DNA of 51,789 nt, taken from the NCBI GenBank assembly GCA_016218405.1, contig JACREE010000069.1, forward strand, positions 1 to 51,789. The letters run 5' to 3'. The translations under genes were made by a program, and so were the position numbers. Of the stretch, positions 45,107 through 51,469 are shown piece by piece. Source of the DNA: Gammaproteobacteria bacterium (GTDB lineage: Bacteria > Pseudomonadota > Gammaproteobacteria > HIGHO2-12-38-15). A model generated the notes under the pieces. The model saw only the letters and a program-made list of their open reading frames with translations, did no database searches and was not told where the DNA came from. Positions within the stretch are counted from its first letter, which is position 1. Each line of letters opens with the position of its first letter.

Positions 45107-47296
45107 CTAATCCTTTGAAAATAATGAGGGCCACGAGCGGGGAGACAGGTTCCACTGAGGAACAGGTTCAGCCATATTGCCACCCCCCTGAGAGAATAGC
45201 CCCAAAGAAGTCAGTGCGGCCATTTGTACTCGTTTTCCTGAAGGTTCGTTATAGGAGGAAGGAGGTGCTTCTTCTCCTTCTTGAAGAGCAGGAGCTAAAG
45301 AAAGTTGGGTTGGGCTCCTTTTTCGTCTGGATTCTATTTTTTCTAACGCCTCGTCAACATGGTCAGCGACTTCTTCTAGGGTTGTTCGTTTGGGGGAAGT
45401 GTGATTTTCCTCCAACCATAGAAAAAAATCTCTTGTGGATTGATGGGTAGCTAAAAGATAAATTTGTTCGGAGGATAACTCAAGTGGCGCGTCAGACAGG
45501 AATGTGTGGTACTTCATAACAAGACGTAAATTACTCCATCCGTCATTGCAATCGATGATGTGTACTATCTTATCCAGGCTAAAAACAGGCGTTGTGTTTT
45601 GTGTGATCTTGAGGTAGTGGATAAGGGCTCGTAAGTTTTCTTCGCCAGTGTCATGACTGACGACTCGCACCAACTGAGATACCGTCAGTTCGTTTGCCTG
45701 AACAGGAAGTGTATGTTGATTTAATCCTTGATAAAAGGCTGTGACAGCATGCAAATTAGCGGCACCGCCGTGTAGACTGACTATTTTTAACAAGTGTGCT
45801 GATGTGAGTTGCACAACTAAAGCAGGAAGGGTGCCATTTTTCAAAGCTTGGTAGTGGTTGACAAGGGCTTGCAAATTGTTTGCACCCTGATCATATCTGA
45901 CAATTTGTTGTGCCTGAATTATCGTGAGTTGATTTGCTGTCACAGGGGGAGTGTTGTTTTCCAGTGTTCGAAAATAATTAATCAAGGCTTTCAAGTTATT
46001 CGCACCGCCGCGATGTCCAACAATTTGGATTAATTCTTTGTTGGAGAGTTGTCTTATTTGGGCGGGAAGGGTGCCCTCTTTTAATGCTTGAAAATGGGTG
46101 ATGATCGCTTGCAGATTGTCTGCGCCAGTTTCATCATGGCCTACTATTTTTGTCAATTCTTTGGGGGAGAAGGGAGGAGATTGATTGGCAGGATTTTGCA
46201 GATAATGTGCCAATGCGATAAGACTCAGTTCACCTTTATAGCAACTGGCGATATGAGTCAGGAGTTCGTGATTCAGTCCAGACGATTTGAGCAGGGCGTG
46301 CAGTTTGATGAGATTGAACACGGCGATGGCCGGTGAGGCTCTTAGGATAATTTTATCTGCCTGGTAATGCTTGTAATCCAGTTCTATTAATTGTTTCTTC
46401 CAAGTGTTATAGGTGTTTTCTGAAAGTTCGGGAAGTCTGCCGGTTTCAGAGGCTTCCTCCGGGGGCTGTTTGGGTAAAAAAAGCAGAGCAGCGCTGTGGC
46501 GCAATAAAGGCTTTAATTTGATGAGTGTAATATAAATACGGGCCAGTATTTCATTTTTATTGTCAGAGGTGACTGATACATTCAAATGTTGTTTCATCCA
46601 TAAAAAAATATTTTTTGTGCGAAAAAAGGTGCTTAAAAAACAAATCTGTCCGGGAGAAAGCTGAAGTTTACTCTGTAAAAAAGGTAGAAAATCTAAGATG
46701 GCCTGTAGATTAAGATGGCCTTTGGGGTGACCCACTACGTCTACCAGCTGCTGTGTTGTGAAGAAAGGGAGATCATGTTGAGATGATTCAAAATAGTCGA
46801 TGAGAGCTTTTAAATTATGTGGGCCACCACGCTGATTGACAATTTTTATTATCTGGGCTGTCGTCAGTTTTCTGGCTTTTTCAGGCAGGGTTCCCTTTTG
46901 TAAGGCTTGAAAATGAGCGTTGATAGCCCATAAATTAACTACGCCATCACTGTGACTGAGAATCTGCGTTAAATCTCCAGTTGAGAGAGGGGAGCGTTGA
47001 TCCGCTATATTATGTAGATATTCTCCTAAAGCAATCAGGTTATGCTCTGAGCCATGGCAACTTGTTGCTATTCGAATGATAGCTTCGCGAGTCAGCCGGA
47101 AAGACAAGAAGGTTCCGTGTAAGTTAATTAATGTCCCCACTAAAGGTGCGGGTGAATTCCTCAAAATAACCCGTTCTGCCTGGTCATGTTCGTAACCCAG
47201 CCCCTCCAACCCCCTTACCCAGGTTGTATAGTGGAAGGGAGAGATATTAAATTTTTTTAATTTTTCTTCTAGCGAGGACGGCGGTTGTGTTGGCAT
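45107..47296 (-). CDS. TALE-like repeat protein B (729 residues)
   Basis: Paralog of A with the same two-module plan. Module 1: N-cap 20-67 (LGYEHDQAERVILRNSPAPLVGTL), repeats 68-103, 104-143, 144-178, 179-212, cap 213-238. Module 2: N-cap 295-340, seven repeats 341-375, 376-416, 417-456, 457-496, 497-536, 537-571, 572-606, cap 607-632. Repeat 537 (LTVSQLVRVVSHDTGEENLR) has HD at the base-reading positions and repeat 179 ends DFLPFL with TALE-type Pro27. After the array come RRKRSP (657-662), a possible nuclear signal, and a terminal SWPSLFSKD shared with A. ATG 47296 has GAGAGG upstream. An extended -10 promoter lies 36 bases upstream. Confidence 0.75.
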   Translation of the reverse strand: MPTQPPSSLEEKLKKFNISPFHYTTWVRGLEGLGYEHDQAERVILRNSPAPLVGTLINLHGTFLSFRLTREAIIRIATSCHGSEHNLIALGEYLHNIADQRSPLSTGDLTQILSHSDGVVNLWAINAHFQALQKGTLPEKARKLTTAQIIKIVNQRGGPHNLKALIDYFESSQHDLPFFTTQQLVDVVGHPKGHLNLQAILDFLPFLQSKLQLSPGQICFLSTFFRTKNIFLWMKQHLNVSVTSDNKNEILARIYITLIKLKPLLRHSAALLFLPKQPPEEASETGRLPELSENTYNTWKKQLIELDYKHYQADKIILRASPAIAVFNLIKLHALLKSSGLNHELLTHIASCYKGELSLIALAHYLQNPANQSPPFSPKELTKIVGHDETGADNLQAIITHFQALKEGTLPAQIRQLSNKELIQIVGHRGGANNLKALINYFRTLENNTPPVTANQLTIIQAQQIVRYDQGANNLQALVNHYQALKNGTLPALVVQLTSAHLLKIVSLHGGAANLHAVTAFYQGLNQHTLPVQANELTVSQLVRVVSHDTGEENLRALIHYLKITQNTTPVFSLDKIVHIIDCNDGWSNLRLVMKYHTFLSDAPLELSSEQIYLLATHQSTRDFFLWLEENHTSPKRTTLEEVADHVDEALEKIESRRKRSPTQLSLAPALQEGEEAPPSSYNEPSGKRVQMAALTSLGLFSQGGGNMAEPVPQWNLSPRSWPSLFSKD
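45401..46276 (-). repeat. protein B, TALE-like array 2 (7 repeats plus cap)
   Basis: Encodes residues 341-632. Repeat lengths 35, 41, 40, 40, 40, 35, 35, then the cap LSSEQIYLL. Positions 12-13 are CY, HD, HR, YD, LH, HD, CN. The longest and most regular array of the four. Confidence 0.75.
46583..47095 (-). repeat. protein B, TALE-like array 1 (4 repeats plus cap)
   Basis: Encodes residues 68-238. Repeat lengths 36, 40, 35, 34, then the cap LSPGQICFL. Positions 12-13 are SC (repeat with one extra residue), HS, QR, HP. Confidence 0.72.
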
Positions 47297-47331
47297 GGGT
47301 AAAGACCTCTCATACGGAAAGGGAATGGCGG

Positions 47332-47340
47332 ATTATAACA
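47332..47340 (-). promoter_or_regulatory. extended -10 promoter of the TALE-like pair
   Basis: TGTTATAAT on the minus strand, 36 bases before the start of gene B; a matching -35 at normal spacing is not seen, which fits an extended -10 promoter. Confidence 0.55.
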
Positions 47341-47538
47341 AAAAATGGGTCAAAAAAGTAACAAAATCAGATTTTTTTGCGTCTGTCATTGAAAATACAA
47401 AAAAATTGCTTGTCCTATCATGTTCGTTATTTTAAAAAACAAGAAAATGGAGCAAGCCTTGATGATGCATCCCGGTGAATTACATAACAAAAATTTATTT
47501 TCAATGTTAAAATTATTCATTTTTGATAGAGGTTAAAA

Positions 47539-47949
47539 ATGAAACTAGATTTATCACCCTTTGAAAATGCTTTGCAGTCTTTAGATAAGGTATTGAAAGA
47601 GTATAAAAAAAACAGCAACGAGTTTATGAGAGATGCTTGCATTCAAAGATTTGAATATTGTTATGAGCTTAGTTGGAAAATGTTAAAACGATTTTTAGAA
47701 ACAACCTCGCCAGGTATAAATCTAATTGATGAGTTGTCTTTTCCTGATCTAATTCGTGTAAGCAATGAAAAGAATTTACTTCGTTCGGATTGGGAAAAAT
47801 GGAAAATATACCGTGATGCCAGGAATGCTACCAGTCATGCCTATAATGAAAAAAAAGCCAAAGAAGTTTTTTCCGTTATTCCGGATTTTTATCTTGAAGC
47901 TGAATTTTTGCTAAATAATCTTAAAAAAGGGAATGAACATCTTGAGTAA
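47539..47949 (+). CDS. HEPN-type toxin, nucleotidyltransferase substrate-binding (HI0074) family
   Basis: A 136-residue helical protein of HEPN/MNT toxin-antitoxin pairs. The N-terminal ECYELSWK-like helix (FEYCYELSWKMLKRFLE) and the HEPN RNase motif Rx4H, here RNATSH in YRDARNATSHAYNEKKA, are visible. In characterised pairs the toxin is an RNase inactivated by AMP addition from its partner. The start ATG 47539 is followed closely; ribosome site AGAGG ends 7 bases upstream. The following MNT gene overlaps its end by 17 bases. Confidence 0.88.
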   Translation: MKLDLSPFENALQSLDKVLKEYKKNSNEFMRDACIQRFEYCYELSWKMLKRFLETTSPGINLIDELSFPDLIRVSNEKNLLRSDWEKWKIYRDARNATSHAYNEKKAKEVFSVIPDFYLEAEFLLNNLKKGNEHLE

Positions 47950-48268
47950 ATTCATTGATATAAGTCCTGCCCATATGAAGATAGTCCAAGCTATCTTGCG
48001 CAAACACTTGCCTTGCGATGTCGCTGTTTGGGTTTTTGGTAGTCGCGCGAAAGGGTTGGCAAAAAAATTTTCTGATCTTGATTTGATGCTGGAACCTAAG
48101 CATAAAATTGATAGGGCGATTTTGAGTGATATTAAAGAAGATTTTGAATATTCAGTTCTGCCCTATCGAGTTGATGTTGTTCTGATGGATGATCTAACCG
48201 AAGACTTTAAAAAAATCATTGAATCTGAAAAAGTGACGCTCTCAATACGTGAGTTGGATGTCTGGTAA
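47933..48268 (+). CDS. MNT-domain nucleotidyltransferase antitoxin
   Basis: A 111-residue minimal nucleotidyltransferase. The motif GSRAKGLAKKFSDLDLMLEP supplies GSxxxG and the metal-binding Asp-x-Asp, and a third Asp lies in YRVDVVLMDD. It should transfer AMP to a Tyr of the HEPN partner. ATG 47933 lies within the end of the HEPN gene, with AAAAGG a few bases upstream. Typical two-gene module; mobile in many genomes. Confidence 0.9.
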   Translation: MNILSKFIDISPAHMKIVQAILRKHLPCDVAVWVFGSRAKGLAKKFSDLDLMLEPKHKIDRAILSDIKEDFEYSVLPYRVDVVLMDDLTEDFKKIIESEKVTLSIRELDVW

Positions 48269-48273
48269 TAGCA

Positions 48274-48374
48274 ACGACAGCATGGCGTGATTTGCTATAT
48301 TGTGTGCCAGCGATTCGAGCCTTAATTGTTCCTAGCAGTTCTGTGTAAGCTGATCCTTTGATATTCTTGCTCAT
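48274..48374 (-). pseudogene. remnant of a DUF1016 (YhcG-type) nuclease gene, N-terminus only
   Basis: The minus-strand frame from ATG 48374 reads MSKNIKGSAYTELLGTIKAR, then IAGTQYSK, close to the conserved start of DUF1016 proteins (YxxLLxxIKxRIxxAQY). After about 28 residues the similarity ends and the frame runs into the 3' end of the MNT gene. About 90 percent of the gene is missing. A tiny functional gene is unlikely. Confidence 0.5.
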
Positions 48375-48414
48375 GTTGTTCTCATGACATCATCGTTACT
48401 TGTTCTTTCAAGCG

Positions 48415-49065
48415 TTATACTTTTTTAAGCGCATCTATATCAGCTGCAACAATAGTAGCAATATTTTTGTTAATCACTTCAATTGGCCAATCCCACCATT
48501 TTATTTCAAGCAAACTCAAAATTGTTTTTTCATCGAAACGTTTTCGTATGGCTTTAGCTGGATTACCTGCAACGATGGTATAAGGGGGAATATCCTTTGT
48601 TACTACACTGCGCGATGCAATAATCACACCATCTCCTATAGAGACTGCTGGCATGATTAATGCTTCATGACCTATCCATACATCGTTACCAATAAGGGTG
48701 TCACCTTTATTTGGCCACTTCGCTTCGTAGCTTGATGCCCAAGGTTCGCCAAATACGGTGAAAGGATAGGTGCTAAAGCCATCCATTTGATGATTCGCGC
48801 TGCTCGTAATAAATTGTACTCCATGAGCAATTTGCACGAATTTTCCGATGATTAATTTTTCAGGAGCGCCTTGGTGCATATAGGGTACAAGCAATTGTCG
48901 CACATTATCCACAGGCAATCTAAAGTCATTAAAATACGTATAATCGCCGATTTGAATATGGGGATGGTTGATAAAGTTTTTTAGAAATAGGGTATGAGGC
49001 CAAGCACTACCATCTGGCAGCTTCACAGGATATTTTTCGTTGGGATTGATGGTTTTTGTCATCAT
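48415..49065 (-). CDS. CatB/Vat-like xenobiotic acetyltransferase
   Basis: A 216-residue left-handed beta-helix protein of the type B chloramphenicol/streptogramin acetyltransferase family. FNDFRLPVDNVRQLLVPYMHQGAPEKLIIGKFVQIAHGVQFITSSANHQMDGFSTYPF includes the catalytic His in SANHQMDG; later hexapeptide turns are TLIGNDVWIGHEALIMPAVSIGDGVIIASRSVVTKDIPPYTIVAGNPAKAIRKRF. It transfers acetyl from acetyl-CoA to a hydroxyl; whether this gives antibiotic resistance here is not known. Two ATGs (49065, 49062) follow AGGTAACTC. Probably accessory. Confidence 0.9.
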   Translation of the reverse strand: MMTKTINPNEKYPVKLPDGSAWPHTLFLKNFINHPHIQIGDYTYFNDFRLPVDNVRQLLVPYMHQGAPEKLIIGKFVQIAHGVQFITSSANHQMDGFSTYPFTVFGEPWASSYEAKWPNKGDTLIGNDVWIGHEALIMPAVSIGDGVIIASRSVVTKDIPPYTIVAGNPAKAIRKRFDEKTILSLLEIKWWDWPIEVINKNIATIVAADIDALKKV

Positions 49066-49122
49066 GAGTTACCTAAAAATAAGCTGATGGACGTTCTGAA
49101 TATTCTGTATTGGGTCCTCCAT

Positions 49123-49458
49123 TTAAAACATTTTCTTCCCATTGGGAACCGCAGGATCAACGCTTACCAAACAGATTGCTCCGTTATTATCAGGAAAACC
49201 TACCAATAAAAATTCAGAGGTAAAGCCAGCAATATTTTTATCGCCAAGGTTCATGCAGCCAACAACTTGTCGTCCTACTAATGATTCCGGTGTGTAATGT
49301 ACGGTTACTTGTGCCGATGTTTGTTTAATACCAATTTCCAAACCAAAATCAACCCATACCTTATAAGCAGGTTTTTTTGCGCGATGAAATGGTTCTGCTT
49401 TAACAACGGTGCCGGATCGAAAATCAACATTTTCAAATTCTTGATAAGAAATGATCAT
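49123..49458 (-). CDS. csaA: CsaA-type tRNA-binding-domain protein
   Basis: A 111-residue EMAP-like OB-fold protein. FENVDFRSGTVVKAEPFHRAKKPAYKVWVDFGLEIGIKQTSAQVT and LVGRQVVGCMNLGDKNIAGFTSEFLLVGF are the CsaA pattern; Bacillus CsaA has export-related chaperone activity and binds RNA-like ligands. Full-length; ATG 49458 has GAGGTAATC just upstream. Same strand as the CatB-like gene, 57 bases ahead of it. Confidence 0.92.
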   Translation of the reverse strand: MIISYQEFENVDFRSGTVVKAEPFHRAKKPAYKVWVDFGLEIGIKQTSAQVTVHYTPESLVGRQVVGCMNLGDKNIAGFTSEFLLVGFPDNNGAICLVSVDPAVPNGKKMF

Positions 49459-49512
49459 GATTACCTCATGGCGTGGTTTATAGGATTACGCCGTAGCCCT
49501 AGCGAAGGTGAA

Positions 49513-49588
<76 letters not shown>

Positions 49589-49677
49589 CTTTTGTGGGCA
49601 AATTGCTGGGCCATTTCCGGCCTACATCAAGTCCAAGGAGTATAAAAATAAAGCCGGGGAATTACAAGGCGATTTCG

Positions 49678-49702
49678 AAAATTAAGGGCGGTAAGTTTGA
49701 GG
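49678..49702. repeat. left copy of 25-bp direct repeat flanking the acyl-CoA ligase
   Basis: AAAATTAAGGGCGGTAAGTT followed by TGAGG. It matches 51445-51469 with one change (T for C). The repeat equals the stop end of the pilin gene. Confidence 0.85.
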
Positions 49703-49747
49703 GGGGAGAGGAATGTCACGAGGGAGGGTTGAATATTTTATAGCCAT
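49682..49747 (-). pseudogene. remnant matching the C-terminus of the adjacent pilin gene
   Basis: The 21-codon frame ends STLPRDIPLPPQTYRP, against TLSSDILPDLLPQTCRP in the intact pilin at 51449. The TL..DI..PQT.RP pattern is shared, so a decayed second copy of the 3' end is likely. An in-frame stop lies shortly upstream. Confidence 0.4.
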
Positions 49748-49757
49748 TTTGTGCTCG

Positions 49758-49799
49758 CCCGTTCATTCTGGTGAAATTGTTAAAGATGAACTATGTTAG
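49758..49799 (+). pseudogene. HigA-type antitoxin N-terminal remnant
   Basis: Translates as PVHSGEIVKDELC then a stop, resembling the PVHPGEILKEEL start of HigA antitoxins. No downstream domain is present. Confidence 0.35.
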
Positions 49800-49907
49800 A
49801 AATGGGTTGAAGGGTTTAGGTGGTCTTTTGAAGGTAATTTTCAGACACAACGAAAAGTAATCAAGGTGCAATAACCAACAGAATCTCAATAGCGAGCATA
49901 AGCAAAA

Positions 49908-51452
49908 ATGCTAAATCAATTGTTAATGAAATGGCAAGCCGACAAAGAACGGATTTCGATAATTTTCCAGTCATCTCAGTATACCTATCCAGAAATTTCT
50001 TCCATCATCTCAGTCATTGCAAATAACCTATACCAACAAGGCATAAAGAAAAATTCAAAAGTGGCGTTATTTATGGATAATCGGCCGGAGTTAATATGGC
50101 TGTATTTTGCAATTTTTAAATTGGGAGCTGTCGCGGTACCTGTTAATTACCGTTATAAATCCGCAGAATTAAATTACGTGTTGCAAGATTGCCAAGCAGA
50201 GATGCTGATTACTGAAGAAATAAAAGAACAATATGTTGAGCCCTTTCTTTCAAAAACAAATTCAAATTTAAAAATATTTTCCCTGTCTAAATATCCAAAT
50301 AAAAACTGGGATAATTTCAGTGTGTTACTAGAGGAAAAAACTCGTTCACACCCAGATATGATTATTAAAGAAGAGGATTTAGCTGTGATCTTATATACAT
50401 CAGGATCAACCTCGAATCCAAAGGGGGTCATGCACTCACACCATTCTCTTCTTTCCTCAGCACGTAATTTAACAAATACCCTTCTTCTAAATGAAAGCTG
50501 TATACAGGGTGTGACTTTACCAATCTGTCATGTTGCTGGATTGATTGGTCAAGTGATCTCAACTTTTCTGGTGGGAGGAAAAATTGTTTTATTTCCTAAA
50601 TTTGATGCTGCTTCGCTTGTCCTTGCTATAGAAAAACATAAGATTACCCATTTGCAGGTGGTGCCTGTTAGTTTGGTGGAATTAGTGGATTGCCTCAATC
50701 AATCTCCTCGTGATTTGACTAGTCTTCGCTGTGTAATGGTAGGAGGAGATAAGGTTCCAGAGGTTTTGCAAGAAAAATTTTTAAAATTGAGCTTGTGTTA
50801 TGTGACAGAAGTTATGGGGATGACAGAATCTTTTTCTTATTGTGTTAATTTATCCCATGATAAAACGAAATTAGGTTCGGCGGGGAAGCCTGCGATAGGT
50901 GTAGAAATCAAGATTGTAGATGATGACGATAAGGCTGTTGAAAGCGAGAAAATCGGTGAGATCAAAATCAATTCTCAAGCAAATATGATTGGATATTGGA
51001 AAAATCCTGAGGAAACATCAAAAACATTACGAAATGGCTGGATTTATAGTGGAGATTTAGCCTATCAAGATGAGGATGGGTTCATCTGGTTTGTTGGCAG
51101 AAAGAAACAGTTGATTATACGTGGTGGATCAAATATCGCACCGCAAGAAGTTGAAGCTATTTTAACTCAACATCCTTTTGTTGAAGAAGTCTGTGTCATT
51201 GGTTTTCCAGATAAAAAGTTTAGGCAAATTGTTTGTGCTTGTGTTGTGTTAAACAAAGCATCGTCATCGTCATCGTCATTGTCTTTGCAAGAGATTAAAG
51301 ATTTTTGTAAAGATAAACTTTCTGATTATAAGGTTCCAGAAAAAATATTCATTTTCAAAGCGCTACCACATAATGCAACAGGCAAATTGGATCGTAAAAA
51401 AATAATGGAAATGTCAACAGACCCTAGCGCTGAATACCTATTTAAAAATTAA
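49908..51452 (+). CDS. acyl-CoA synthetase (AMP-dependent ligase)
   Basis: A 514-residue adenylate-forming enzyme that activates a carboxylic acid, probably a medium- or long-chain fatty acid, to acyl-CoA. The P-loop-like LYTSGSTSNPKGVMHSHHSL, the A4-A5 motif VTEVMGMTES, YSGDLAYQDEDGFIWFVGRKKQLIIRGGSNIAPQEVE and the C-terminal NATGKLDRKKIMEM with catalytic Lys are present. A run of Ser at about residues 452-457 is encoded by TCGTCA repeats. The ribosome site is weak. The gene is bounded by the 25-bp direct repeat and its stop overlaps that of the pilin gene, suggesting late arrival. Confidence 0.92.
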   Translation: MLNQLLMKWQADKERISIIFQSSQYTYPEISSIISVIANNLYQQGIKKNSKVALFMDNRPELIWLYFAIFKLGAVAVPVNYRYKSAELNYVLQDCQAEMLITEEIKEQYVEPFLSKTNSNLKIFSLSKYPNKNWDNFSVLLEEKTRSHPDMIIKEEDLAVILYTSGSTSNPKGVMHSHHSLLSSARNLTNTLLLNESCIQGVTLPICHVAGLIGQVISTFLVGGKIVLFPKFDAASLVLAIEKHKITHLQVVPVSLVELVDCLNQSPRDLTSLRCVMVGGDKVPEVLQEKFLKLSLCYVTEVMGMTESFSYCVNLSHDKTKLGSAGKPAIGVEIKIVDDDDKAVESEKIGEIKINSQANMIGYWKNPEETSKTLRNGWIYSGDLAYQDEDGFIWFVGRKKQLIIRGGSNIAPQEVEAILTQHPFVEEVCVIGFPDKKFRQIVCACVVLNKASSSSSSLSLQEIKDFCKDKLSDYKVPEKIFIFKALPHNATGKLDRKKIMEMSTDPSAEYLFKN

Positions 51453-51469
51453 GGGCGGCAAGTTTGAGG
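51445..51469. repeat. right copy of 25-bp direct repeat
   Basis: Equals the left copy at 49678-49702 except for one base. It overlaps the last codons of both the ligase (plus strand) and the pilin gene (minus strand). Confidence 0.85.

Larger units (their letters stand above)
49589..49907. other. 319-bp stretch with gene remnants and one copy of a direct repeat
   Basis: No intact gene. It contains the left copy of a 25-bp direct repeat, a 21-residue minus-strand frame resembling the pilin C-terminus, and a plus-strand HigA-like fragment. Confidence 0.6.

Noticed and set aside
44217-47095. Predicting DNA targets of the arrays with the Xanthomonas TALE code
   Set aside because: Most di-residues here are absent from the code and repeat lengths differ, so a target string would be invented.
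47297-47460. Possible PmrA-type box before the TALE-like pair
   Set aside because: AT-rich sequence gives partial matches only; no clear direct repeat at the right spacing to the -10 box.
47463-47536. MMHPGEL-like frame that could be a HigA start, preceded by a possible HigB end
   Set aside because: Only seven residues resemble HigA and the rest (HNKNLFSMLKLF) does not; too little to call.
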